From Heterobilharzia americana (Eukaryota; Platyhelminthes; Trematoda; Strigeidida; Schistosomatidae), in NCBI GenBank assembly GCA_944470555.2, contig OX104131.1, positions 13,632,515-13,696,514 on the forward strand: a DNA stretch of 64,000 nt. Reading direction: 5' to 3'. The position numbers were made by a program, and so were the translations under genes. Shown here in pieces: positions 32,597 to 43,539 of this stretch. The notes under the pieces are model-generated. The model ran no database searches. It saw only the letters and a list, made by a program, of their open reading frames with translations, and was not told where the DNA came from. Numbering within the stretch: position 1 is the first letter of the stretch; each line of letters starts with the position of its first letter.

Positions 32597-34020
32597 TTAA
32601 GCTGCGAAAATATTAGCATTCACTATATTTGAACAATGTGATGTATTCGTGCAATACATTTCGAACAATCTGATCAAACATTTACTTGCCAAGTCAATAT
32701 ATATTAAACCGAAGACTGGGGGGAGGGGGGACAAATACAATAGGGGATTGAAATTAAGAAAGATGAGAACACCAAGGTAGGTGTAGTGTAAGAACAAGGT
32801 GTTTTTGTGCACATAAGGTGGTTTAAATTTGTGTATGGCTATGGCTTCCGAAAATCTCAGAACACGTCCCTGACTGTTTCCATATAAAACTTTGAAAGTT
32901 GTTTGAACATTAACTTTGTGACCTGTTTCTATGATATGTTTAGCTATAGATGAAGAGGGTCGTCTCCCACCAACGTTTATCACTGTTTCACACTCCATTT
33001 GTTTTTGAAGCCATTTAGGCACATGTTCTCTCACCCTCAATTTCATGACTCGATTACTCCTCCCTATGTATGTGTGACCACACACACATGTAAATTGGTA
33101 AACACAATGGGATGTGACGTAATCACCGATGCAGTAATTAGGTTTTCTGGTGAAGCATGAGTTTTGTTTTCTCCACAATGGTAAGATTCCCCGTGTAATA
33201 CGTTTTCTTAATATCTGATGTCTCAAAATGATACTATTTAGCTCCCCTCTGTATGTATGGTAGAGTGATACGGACATTTTTCTTAAGGACAGTGTATAGA
33301 GTTGGCTTTGATGCTACTTGACCTCTACAAAGGTTTATAAACTTCGTCGGATATCCATTTTCCATAAGTGCTTTGGTCAGTAGTTTGATGTCTTCATCCA
33401 TCGCATCTGGTGCACTGATCCGATAGATCTTATTAAACAGGCATTTTACTAGACCTCGCCTTCATTGGACTGGACAAAAACTGTGGAAATTCATGTATTG
33501 TCTTGTCTATGTAGGCTTTCTGTAAACTGACCGTCTTATTGAACCATCTTCTCGTCGACTGAGGAGTATATCTAGGAATAGCAGTTGATTATTATTCTCT
33601 TTCTCACAAGTCAGGCTGATGTAAGTTTGTACGGCGTTAAGTCTATTTAGTAGACAAGCCATATCTTCATGCCTCTTACAAATCACTATGATCTCATCAA
33701 CATATCTCTTGTAAAGAAGAACTTTAGCGATGAGATCACCAGCTAGATTTTCGATATACGATATTTAAATATCAGCTAGTAGTGGTCCTAATAGACTACC
33801 CATAGCTACACCGTCAACTTGTCGAAAGCGTTTTAAACAAAGGAAACAAAGAATACCAGAGAATTCATAGAAGTTGGGTTTTCAAGTGAACCAGCCATCT
33901 GTAGATGCTTAGACATTGACCTAGTCCATCAATTATTAAGAGAGATGACGAACATCCACAAGGTCGGATGTCAGGCCGAGAGACGGTCAATAGGATAATC
34001 CATCCCGTCAAAAGACACAG
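32597..34020 (-). pseudogene. Penelope-like element: RT end and GIY-YIG nuclease
   Basis: On the minus strand from about 33840, RT motifs appear: VDGVAMGSLLGPLLADI (33825-33780), then LYKRYVDEI (33715-33690), the catalytic box with Glu in place of the second Asp, and NNNQLLFLDILLSR (33600-33555). After frameshifts the last 226 codons (33277-32597) are open. They hold a basic stretch, then CVYQFTCVCGHTYIGR (Y60, Y70-I71-G72), then VREHVPKWL, SSSIAKHIIETGH (residues 108-120) and SEAIAIHKFKP with Glu144. This is the GIY-YIG domain typical of Penelope-like elements. The region 33850-34020 may hold more decayed RT. It is from a different lineage than 30330 and 48063. Confidence 0.85.
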
Positions 34021-34689
34021 CAGTCAAAGGAAACTATCAATCATATCACCTCATTAGAACAGGCTGCTGAATAAAACATGAAAGAGTTTTGGTATATCAC
34101 TTCACATAGTACACATTAGTACTGATGATGTTGTCTACATAGGCTATGATAGCTTCTTTATTTATTGAAACTTATCACTGCCTAAATTACGGTCGTAAAC
34201 TAGATGGATTATTCTATCACGTGTTGTGAAACTATCTGTTTAATATATCTTAACGTATTCAGCATGCCAATGAACTAGCCGTTCTACAAAAAGCGTTAGT
34301 TTTCCTAGTTCTACTTAAGCCTACTGATGGAAAATGAAATAGTTTTGTTGTAGAGGATATTCACATCGACGCAATAGTCGACTGTTAGACTTCGAGTTTA
34401 GTCCGAAATACGACTAAAACTGTGAGTCAAGCGAATAATGGTCCACCTGTTTTTCGTGTTATGGAACACTGACTGATAAATCTGCAATAGAACAATTCAT
34501 ACAACGCCAAACGGTTTGATTTCATGTACTGGATTGTTCTTATTTCACTGAGAAGGGAAACTGAAGCCTTTAAGTGAAACTTGTAAATGATCACATTATG
34601 CTTAAGAATAAAGATTTACATATGTACTCCCGTATTTCGGTAATAAAAATTAAGAAAATGTGAATAATTAAAGTTTGTTATATTGTGAA
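34021..34689. other. No recognisable gene
   Basis: AT-rich spacer between the Penelope remnant and the RTE 3' end. No motif seen. Confidence 0.5.
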
Positions 34690-35038
34690 AGAATAAGCAA
34701 CAAGGAAGTCTGGCTGGCTAGCTGGCAACAAACCAACTATGAACCTATCACCCAATAAATATGCACAAGATAGTGGAGATGGATTGGACATACAATGAGA
34801 AGACCGATTGGAGACATCACGCATCAGGCCAGGTCGTCGAGTGGAATCCACAGGGGAGACGACGAGTTGGGCGTCCCAGCTGAGGATGATATAGAGGAGA
34901 TCATGTGAAGAAGAAATGGAAGCTTGTGGGCAGTCGTGGCGCCAGGTTCAAAAGACTTCAGAGAAGAGAGAGGAATGGAGGCATGCTACTGAAGCCCTAT
35001 TTTCCACCAAGAACCCAAGAGTAAAATAAATCAATAAA
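34690..35038 (+). mobile_element. 5'-truncated RTE copy (3' end only)
   Basis: Matches 16950-17293 closely: aacaaggaagtctggct, caatgagaagaccgatt, gtcgagtggaatccacag, gaacccaag, then an aaataaatcaataaa tail. Short 5'-truncated copies are the normal result of incomplete reverse transcription by non-LTR elements. No clear target duplication was found. Confidence 0.9.
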
Positions 35039-36969
35039 TGTTATGAAAAGCATAACACATTTGATCTTTATATATCTTACCAATAAAATAAGCATAGAAT
35101 CTAGGCAACACGATGAGATCTAATTCTACGCAATGTTAGTTTATGTGATATGGCATACAATGATAGAGCATTACTTATGAGAGACCAATTTAAGCACAGT
35201 TTATTGCTCATAAGCATACTTTGACACAATAAGGAGCAGTAAGCTGTATTCGATGAGTAATAATATGTCAATTTTAGCTATACGATAAAGGCTTACCTAG
35301 TGTACAATTGTCATTGAACCGCTCAGTAACTCCAGTTTCACTTTTGATCATCATTTGATATTTGATCGGTTACAGGCTATAGAAATACTGAAAACTGTAA
35401 ATGAACTAAGCAGATATCACCTTGAAATCATAAACCTCCTCACAAACATAAGAACAAAACTTACTATCAAGAATCGTATGACACGACTGGACTTGAGATA
35501 TAAAGTTGTTTTCATCATCAAGAAAATTGTTGGAATAAACACACAAAAAAAACTCCTGGGATGATTGATAAGCATTTTCCACTATGAGATATGCTGAAGA
35601 ATGTACCTGAGGAGAATGATTTTGAAGGTGTTGTGTTCTCTGAGTTGAATAGTTTAATCATGAAGCCTTTATCATTATTATTGATTAGAATAACAATCAT
35701 GACTTCACGGTTAAGCCAACCAGCTCAGAGAATACAAAATCACCAAAAGTTTGCATTATTTTGAATGTTTGCAAAGAAGAAAAAACGAAAGCTTAAAAAT
35801 TCGTTCAACCTACTTTTAATCTTTGCTAACATCAGATAAATCAGCTAGGTAGTAACACTTGTCTTAGACCACCCTAACAACTACACAAGCTTACTTCCTT
35901 CGTTTAAATGTTATTTCTTGTTAAATTATTCGATCTTATATGTTTTCTCAGTCGGTGAAAGAAACAAACTGTTCACGTTCACGTTATGATAACTTACTTG
36001 GTTGTGGCTAGCTGAGGAATCCAGAAAGAAACGCGCATCTTCGATTCCTTTGCTAGCCACAACTAAGTAAATTATCACAAATATTTAGGCAATATCGAGG
36101 TATTCGTATAGAAGCCCATATGCCAACAGATGTCGAACAATTCGATCCAATAAAACAACAGAGAATTACAAGCATATCAATTGATAGTAATGTTCATGTT
36201 GATTAGCGACTGGCATTTCGACATAGGGTTTTGATGTAGTAGTAGTTTTTTTCAATGGAAATTTACCTCAACGAGACAATTTGAGTGAAAATAAACAGCT
36301 TCCTGTGAACGGGAACAACTCTAGCTACTTCATTATACTCTCTAATCGTCAAGAAAGGAAATCACTTCCGAATCCTTGGTGAACTAAGCACACTCCACTC
36401 TATTCCAAAGTAAAAACCATCACAGTTTAATCATACTAGCCAATTCTAACTGGGTTTGAAACTAAATTATGCACATGAGATTGTAAGCGGATGGTGGCCG
36501 ATGTAACTATCAAGTCATTAGTGTTCAGTGTAGGATATCAAATTAAGTGGCCATGTTTGATATTCGAAAAAAGTCAATCAATACTAAGAACTTAGGAACA
36601 TACAACTCTATTGGTTACCTTTTGATAACCAATTGGTGCATACCAAACTGATTTCCAAAACTTTTTCGCTTAGTTAACACTATAATTGTCTAAATAAACC
36701 ATGATGGTGTAAATCTTTCGTCGTAATATGAATAAATTTAGAAAGAAAAATATTTCCACACAACAGTCAGCTTTTTAAAAGTGTTATGGTAATATTTCAA
36801 GCAAAATCAAATGAATAGTTGAAATATTTATTTCGTCAGGATCTAGTTATTCAGTGACTGACCACGATCCATAGAAATAGCCACAGAAATAGCTTTTACA
36901 AATCATTGTCTGTAAGCCACCAATCCTATTGTTATCGAAATGATGTAGTTAAAATGACAATAAGAAATA
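35039..36969. other. No recognisable gene
   Basis: AT-rich. Around 35990-36075 a short imperfect palindrome is visible (gataacttacttggttgtggctagc against gctagccacaactaagtaaattatc), about 25 bp per arm with a 35-bp loop. No coding recognised. Confidence 0.45.
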
Positions 36970-36975
36970 TCAATA

Positions 36976-36999
36976 AATTATTATTATTATTATTATTAT
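36976..36999. repeat. (att)n microsatellite
   Basis: About eight tandem att units. A similar short att-rich tract lies near 57255-57275. Confidence 0.9.
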
Positions 37000-37560
37000 G
37001 AAAGCTCTCGAGCTCACGCAGGTGTGTAAAGGCTTTTGGAGATATATCATCATAAATGACGACAACTCTATGGTAACTTGAAGCGATGCACTTGTGTGCG
37101 AGGTTGTACGTCGATCTTGTCTGTCAATATAAAATAAACTCTGCGACCTATGACTGTAAGGTATCACAAACCTAAATTCTTCTTTGATTTTGTGTGTCTG
37201 AGTTATGGATTTACATCTTAATGGATACATTTTAATTCCAACCACATTCCTTATACTTGCAGTCCTAATAACCATAACTTTCGTCATACTGTACACTGGC
37301 TGCTTCATCATAACATTCATGGACAGTTGTACAGCCTGAGGGCAAGTCAGTGAAAAAACCTGTTCACTCAAACAATTTTCATTTTGAAAACCTTTTGTTA
37401 ATATAGTATATAAACTTAGAAAATATTTTTTGAATATGTACAAGACTGTGCAAAATTAGCACCAAGTTCTCCTAAAGTATACATAGAATAAACATATTAA
37501 ATTCACCGTAAACATATCACGTTCGAAAAGAAACTGTGTGTATGTACATGAGAATGGAGT
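37000..37560 (-). other. Downstream region of the RBMX2-like gene with repeat fragment
   Basis: Contains a 157-codon minus frame (37443-36970) that I do not accept as a gene. Part of it (37070-37125, taacttgaagcgatgcacttgtgtgcgaggttgtacg) is a relative of the RTE-like 3' end seen at 39075-39120 and 46228-46275. The remainder is probably 3' untranslated or intergenic sequence. Confidence 0.45.
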
Positions 37561-37567
37561 GTGATAA

Positions 37568-38362
37568 TTATTGTCTGACTAAGTGTCTAACTCTCGGTGG
37601 ACTAGGAGGCTCAACTTTAACTGGAACTTTACGTGGTGGGGAAGGACTTGGGTTACGCATGCGCATCGGGGAATCCCTCCTACTGGAATACTCCTTTTTT
37701 GTCTCCGAATGTGGTTCTCTGTTCTCTCTAGACCTTGGCTCTCTCTCTTCCCCGCGTCTTTGTTGTCGAGCATTTCTTGACCTTGAATCTCGATTACATT
37801 GATGTCTCATCCGCTCATCGTTTCTCCTTTGAATCGCTTCAAGACGCTTTTTCTCCTCCTCCTTTTGTTCCTGCTGGATTTTTTTAAGCTGCTTCATAAC
37901 TTCAGGACCACACCCGTGCTCTTTGACAAACTCAGAGACCGAATCTGTCGGTCGCCGAAATTCAGCTTTCTTATCCGAATGTCGAACGTCAAGCGTTCCT
38001 TCTTTCGGTACGCGATATTTCTCCACATGGTCCACACGAATTGTTCTACCGGCCAGTTTTATCCCATTCAAATTATCTGTGGCTAGCACAGTACTTCTCT
38101 GATCCTCATAACACAAAAATGCAAAGCCCTTTGACACTCCTGTCTTTTTGTCCCGAACCAAATTAATATTTACAATCTCTCCATACTGAGAAAATACGCA
38201 TATAACATCGCCTTCAGTAAGATCATAATGCAGGCCGCCAACATAGACCCAAGCTGAATCTTTATACTGTCTGTGCCAACTGCTTACTGTCCCCGTATGA
38301 CCGAGGAACAACTCCTTCTCATTCATTAAATTCTGGTTCTTAGCATTTGTTATTGGATTCAT
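37568..38362 (-). CDS. RBMX2: RBMX2/Ist3-type RNA-binding spliceosomal protein
   Basis: 264 codons, uninterrupted. The N-terminus MNPITNAKNQNLMNEKEL, the motif KDSAWVYVGGL and almost every residue of CVFSQYGEIVNINLVRDKKT agree with animal RBMX2. One RRM spans residues about 37-115: RNP2 VYVGGL (39-44) and RNP1 KGFAFLCY (78-85). The conserved segment RTIRVDHVEKYRVPK follows (106-120), then a charged C-terminus (155-264) with a Lys/Glu-rich coil and Arg/Ser/Pro-rich end. RBMX2 (yeast Ist3/Snu17) is the RRM subunit of the RES complex, which binds pre-mRNA near the branch site in the activated spliceosome in the nucleus. The start is chosen because the family begins MNP here. The whole coding region is in one exon. 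It is the only clear host gene in the window; the retroelement fragments around it do not touch the frame. Confidence 0.95.
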   Translation of the reverse strand: MNPITNAKNQNLMNEKELFLGHTGTVSSWHRQYKDSAWVYVGGLHYDLTEGDVICVFSQYGEIVNINLVRDKKTGVSKGFAFLCYEDQRSTVLATDNLNGIKLAGRTIRVDHVEKYRVPKEGTLDVRHSDKKAEFRRPTDSVSEFVKEHGCGPEVMKQLKKIQQEQKEEEKKRLEAIQRRNDERMRHQCNRDSRSRNARQQRRGEEREPRSRENREPHSETKKEYSSRRDSPMRMRNPSPSPPRKVPVKVEPPSPPRVRHLVRQ

Positions 38363-38383
38363 TGTTCTACTATTTATCTAAAT

Positions 38384-38410
38384 CTGAAGTAATCCAAAAA
38401 AACAAAACAG
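38384..38410 (-). promoter_or_regulatory. Putative splice acceptor upstream of the RBMX2-like start
   Basis: On the minus strand, tgttttgtttttttgg then attacttcag ends in AG 21 bases before the ATG. The T-rich tract and AG make a plausible 3' splice site, usable either for a 5' untranslated exon or for spliced-leader trans-splicing, which schistosomes use on a subset of mRNAs. Confidence 0.45.
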
Positions 38411-38859
38411 TACACTAAAATACTGGCACATTACTCTAAAAAAATAACACCAGAACATGTGGCTAAGAGATTCAATAAAAAATCATTCATTGTCTACCCT
38501 TGGTCTCAGCTCAAGATATGTTTGTAGACTGCTGTATCACGGCATGCGACAATCAAGTTACTTTACAGTATGAGATATTTATTCTATTTAGGCAAAACTG
38601 GTTGATGAGCTTTCATACTTAATTTTGAAAGTATCAAAAACAGATAGACATAAACTATCCAAGACATGACACACCTGCAACATTCAATACCAAATCACCA
38701 AAGGAGAGTCAAACGGAAAAGGACAGTGAAATGAAAATAATACTATAAGTAGTTAAAAAAAAGTCATAAACTCTAAATAAAAGGAGATAGAGACATATGA
38801 TATCACTTAGATAGGTGCAACTAGCTGTTGAATCTGAACCACCAACGGTCCGAGTTTTC
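38411..38859. other. No recognisable gene; 5' flank of the RBMX2-like gene
   Basis: AT-rich. The promoter of the RBMX2-like gene probably lies here, but no specific element can be pointed out. Confidence 0.4.
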
Positions 38860-39135
38860 GAAGTAATGGGCATAAACAGTTGCAGACGCTTGGTGATATT
38901 GCTGAAAATCGGTCACAATCGGGCGTACTTATTCACTATTTGACATCTTCGGAAGTTTGAACATTTCCAACAGCCTTCATCTTCAAGTTCTTTCTCCTCC
39001 GATATACTATTGCTTACTTTGATATCATTCTTTCTTTACCCACTTGTTCTTTGTATGCTGCAGTAAAATGTGACAACTTGAATCAACGCACTTCTGTGGC
39101 AGGCTATACGTTGGTTTTGTCTGTCACTTACAGAC
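38860..39135 (+). repeat. RTE-like family 2, 3' end fragment
   Basis: Ends with aatgtgacaacttgaatcaacgcacttctgtggcaggc and resembles 46080-46280 in order and content, including the preceding ttgatatc...ttctttc pyrimidine-rich stretch. It is 3' non-coding tail of the family whose coding parts lie at 41760-47520. Confidence 0.55.
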
Positions 39136-40920
39136 CCAAACCGAAAATGCCATACTATCCGAAGCAGATCACACCAACAGTCGGTGACATTTCATTTTGA
39201 TAGTATACCTTAGTATGTCTTTCTTTAGCTTTCAGCTAGTCTGATTCTATTTCAGCTGACTTTACACGCTGAGTCACACGGTGGTCGAAATGCATAACAT
39301 ACTTCCAAATCATCTCAATCAATGAGAGGTCATAATTTCACCAACTGATCGATTTCGCTTTATTTAAGAAAAATATAGTCCTTCGGCGTTAAAGGCGTAT
39401 GTAGATAGCTATGAAATATACTTTTTGTGCGACAGTTCACGATACTGTCCAGTTGTGCAGAATGAAGTAGGTGGAGTGGGACTCTAACCCAGGACCTATA
39501 GCTGAAAGTTGAATACTTAAGTTGATAAGCCAAAGTCCACTACTTCCACTACTATTTAAATATCTAGGCTTGACATTTCCTATATAATGTAATGGCCTTA
39601 TCAAATGCTAGGTGCATGCAATTTGAGCAGTTACTCAGTGTTCTACCCATCGTTCAAAACATTTGCTCTCGCGCGTTGTTAAATGCCTGACTCTACCGAT
39701 CATGGCTTAAGTAACCACCATTTCCTGTGTGTCGATCAATTTTAATACTTCCTAACTATTTTCCAATGTAAACATCGTCACCTAACACACTACTGATGGT
39801 AACTAAGATAGCTCATCTATTCCACCCTCAGATGGATAGAAGCCAGGTAGAAGGAATCTCTAAGCATCAGTTACTTCATAAGACAATTTAAACGCACATA
39901 CTTTTTGAGGCTTTTAGTTAGTTGTCATCTGTCTTTACCTTAAGAACACGTTCAGTCCTCCATCTTCAAAATCAGCAAACCCGAGGCCTGTTGGTTGTAT
40001 CCTTCCTACAAACGTTTTCTGATAAAAGCAGTCACATGCATGTCCAAAAATTCCCCACTAATCATTCACAAAGATGGCTAGTGATCATAAAATTCATTTA
40101 CATCCATAGTTGACTCGATTCTAGCAGCTGTTTAATCAGACAATCATCTTCTGATTCAAGCTAGTACCAGACAGAATGAAGCAGGTGTTGGGATAAATCT
40201 TCAGCATACGATATAGAAAACAGTTATGACATGTCTTTGTGCTTCCTGACATAGCTTCGTCAAAAACCCACTTGTTATTCCTTGACATTATCACATCTAA
40301 AGTCATGAGTTTCGTGCAACAAACAAGACCGACAGTACACAGAACGTATATTTTACAGCGTTAGAACTGTCATTAGAAGGTATGCATAGATTACTAAAAG
40401 ATATGCTATGTAAGAAAACCAATACTCCGTGTGGTAATTCGCTTCATGGATTTAACCAGTTGATCAGTACACACACAGTACACTGCGTTGTGAAAACTGA
40501 TTCTTATCGGTTCGTTTAGTATACAGAACACAACCCATCACCAATACCCAGCAAAGATGCTCTTCCTAACAATCACACTGATGCTATTTTAGCAGACTCA
40601 AGTAGAAACTTGGGAGAGCTTTGTCCTCACTAAAAGAATATCTTTCCCCTCAGAGCTTCGTTGCTCAAAAAAGTACGATTAGAACAGTTCAGCAATCGAA
40701 ACAAATACAAAAAAACTATGCCAGTATGAAGAAACCCGTTATCGTAAGCTTTTATCCACTGCAGGTTGTTTGGGGATAGAAGTAGCAATTACGATATTTT
40801 CGGCCCTTATAATGTACTTCGGACAATAGTTGTAATACCAGCACACCTCAATAACCTAATTTATGGAGACCCTCTTAATTGCTTTAATTACCTAAAAAGT
40901 TAGACAACATATGAGTGAAT
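39136..40920. other. No recognisable gene
   Basis: AT-rich; longest frame 63 codons. Nothing recognised. Confidence 0.5.
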
Positions 40921-40924
40921 CAAC

Positions 40925-41590
40925 GCCAGTATGGGACCCGGAAATACTGCTTGATGATCCAAGTTGCCACACTTCAAATCAGCAAGTCAACATATATGGG
41001 ACACTAAGATGAAAACGAGATGAGGGAGAGATTAATCAAAAGAAGAGTCAAAAGGTGAGAGGAGAACAAGAAAGAGATAATGAAACTCAGTGTGACGACT
41101 AAGATGGTGAGGGTACGAATCTGTCTATTGACGTCATCAATTTCGAACCACATCACCCAAAGTGTCCAAATGTCGACTACAGTTGTCAAATGAACTTAAA
41201 GTGAGAAGTCCACATTCCTCTTCGCGTTTCACAACAACAGCCAAAGACTTTAATGATTAATGTCATGTTTTAGAGTGGTCACCTCTAACGTTTTCTAGCA
41301 TAAAACTACTTCAGCTAACATTGTGTGATGAGGCAGACGGTAACTAGCCATGTGTAACACAAGTCTCAGCCACCAAACTCTATGAAGGTTCACAACCTTA
41401 TCAACTGACTTCCGTTTTCTCCCTAAAACGCTGCGAATGACATCCATGTTACTGATGTGGTAACACCACAAAACGCGGCTTGTGTTACGAACACAATCAT
41501 GGTCAAGCACCTAAAGCCTCACAAAGCCCTTTACTCTTAATGACCATGTTTTACAACCACAGAAAAGAACAGAGTGAAATCTAATGCAAA
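40925..41590 (-). mobile_element. RTE-like family 2, 3' portion
   Basis: Minus-strand C-terminal RT region (VLWCYHISNMDVIRSVLG, KSVDKVVNLHRVWWL, YRLPHHTMLAEV at 41510-41295), followed by its 3' non-coding tail running down to about 40925. It parallels 43515-42850 and the plus-strand copies at 45150-45720. Stops are present and the endonuclease and RT core are missing. Confidence 0.75.
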
Positions 41591-41759
41591 ACACCCGGCA
41601 CTCCCGAACGATAGCTGTAACCTTGACGTAGTGGTCGCACTTGTATATCACTACGATCCGAAGAGCTACATTTGCCGGAACGCTTGCTCCATCGAGGTTC
41701 TGCTATGCCATAAAAGTTTGTTGAATAGTGGTAAGACAAATAGCAGCTACCATTAGAGT
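41591..41759. other. Short spacer
   Basis: No motif seen between the minus-strand fragment and the plus-strand endonuclease. Confidence 0.4.
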
Positions 41760-42755
41760 ATAAATTCCTATGCTATGATAAGTCTGACGACGCTTCAAGG
41801 TGAACTAGCCTTCCACGGGGGCAGGGGGAAAGTGTCAACCACCCCAATGCTTGCAGTAGTTTACAAGACCCAATCAAACAACTTATCCACCTCAACTCTA
41901 TCGCCTCCTTCGCTTTCACCTCCTGATACTAACATTAAACTCCTCACAACTCCAAACTCACACTCTGCGACCACTTCCAACGATCAAAACAATCGAAACC
42001 TAATTCCTAGTTACCCAACAACCCACCATCGATTTCATATTGCAGCTTTCAAAGTCTCAACTCTATGCCACATTAGATACCAGGCATCACTCAGTAGAAC
42101 TGTGAAATCTCTAGCCATGGATGTATTCTGTTTCGGAGACACGTGCACACCAGTTAAGTGTGGCCATGGTAATGAATCTGCAAGATTCACATTACAAGTA
42201 TCAGGAGATTCAGCAGCTACCCCTCGCAGACTGTCATTGGCACTGAGTTGTAAAGCAGAAAACGAACTTCTTGACTGGATACCAGTCAACAGCCGTCTAT
42301 GTGCTGCTCGACTAAATGCATCAGGAAGAACTATGGAGAATTGTGAGACTAGGCAATGTCTATTCGTAATCTACGCTCAACCACCCACCAACTGCAGTTT
42401 GGATGTTGCAAAGGATAACTTCTATGGGAAGCTATCAATTTTCCAGAAGAAAGCGAAACGTTCACACAAAGTCATACAGGCAGGTGACTGAGAAGCTCGT
42501 GTATGGAGGCTGAGCCAATCGGAAGGGTATATTAAAGGCATTTACGGAATCCCGTGCAAACGAACCTACAACGGTGATTGTGTTGCAATTTTGTCCTGAC
42601 AATCACTTGTTTCTGGTCGACACTAACATTAGGTATAAGAAGAAACACTGTCCCACATGGCGCTTGCCGACGTCAAACCAACGATGGACACAAATCAATC
42701 GTACCGATAAAAGCCCTCGTTGAAGGTTTCCTGATCTATATCGTGAACCTGTTTG
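41760..42755 (+). pseudogene. RTE-like family 2, endonuclease part
   Basis: A 238-codon open frame (41775-42491) that first reads as Ser/Thr/Pro-rich leader. It then gives FHIAAFKVSTLCHIRYQASL and VKSLAMDVFCFGDT, the N-terminal blocks of an APE-type endonuclease, and ARFTLQVSGDSAAT, DWIPVNSRLCAARLNASGR and CLFVIYAQPPTNCSLD. After the stop at 42489 the frame continues as EARVWRLS, corresponding to the block after AGDFNAQ, and reaches about 42755. The catalytic-Glu position of the family (ETR) reads DTC here, so the nuclease would be dead. The long open stretch is not a host gene. Confidence 0.8.
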
Positions 42756-42849
42756 AATTCTGACCAATCATGAGTACTCTCGAGTGTATGAGTGTGCTTT
42801 GCTAGGCATGGAAAATAGGCGATATTAAAACCTGTGTCACCATCATCAA

Positions 42850-43515
42850 AGCCAATACAGGACCAGACACTACTGTGTAACGGTCAAAGTTGACACATCT
42901 CACATCAAGTAACAAGGCAATAAAATGAAAGATGAAGAAAGAGAATAAGTCGTCAAAAGATGTAGGAAACAGTCAAAAGGATAGAGAGAGAGGAAGAATG
43001 AGCAAGTGGTAAGATTAAGTATAGCGCTTAGGATAAGGATAATGAGTGCATACATCTCTGCCACTGACATTCCCAACAATATCACTTAGATTCTCCGACC
43101 ACTGGTTTCTCATGTCCCGTGAACTCCAACCGGCTAGTCTGTATCGCTCTACATGGCTAAAACCAACAGTCAACGACTTCATGCATTCATCCCATGTTTT
43201 AGTCTGGTAGCCTCGAGCCTTTTTCTAGCCTGAACCTACTTCGGCCAACATCGTGCGACGAGGCAGACAGTGGTTAGGCATACGTAACACATGTCCCAGT
43301 CAGCCATCTCAGTCAATGAAGGTTCACAATCACATCAACTGACTTACCTCTCCTCCTCAAAACTCTATGCCTGACTTCAGAGTTACTCATGTGGTGGCAC
43401 CACGAAACACGACCTATACCAAGAAGGTAACGTATTCTACCTTTGATAGCCGTTTCATAGCCATACACTAGAACAGAGTGGACTGCAACACAGTACACTC
43501 CACCCTGTGCATGCT
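42850..43515 (-). mobile_element. Minus-strand RTE-like 3' portion inserted in the element
   Basis: Opposite in orientation to the sequence on either side. It begins with the reversed 3' end (aggaccagacactactgtgtaacgg), runs through reversed tail sequence, and contains C-terminal RT (43498-43313: GRVSWCHHMSNSEVRHRVL, KSVDVIVNLH). The plus-strand element stops near 42755 and resumes near 43550, so this is an insertion of one family member into another. Confidence 0.75.
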
Positions 43516-43539
43516 CGATTAGAAGATGAAAATTTGGGG

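Noticed and set aside
36970..37443. 157-codon minus frame as a gene next to RBMX2
   Set aside because: It ends in translated (att)n microsatellite and overlaps a repeat tail; no motif.
41775..42491. 238-codon open frame as a host gene
   Set aside because: Its sequence blocks are those of an APE-type endonuclease of an RTE-like element and continue in order downstream.
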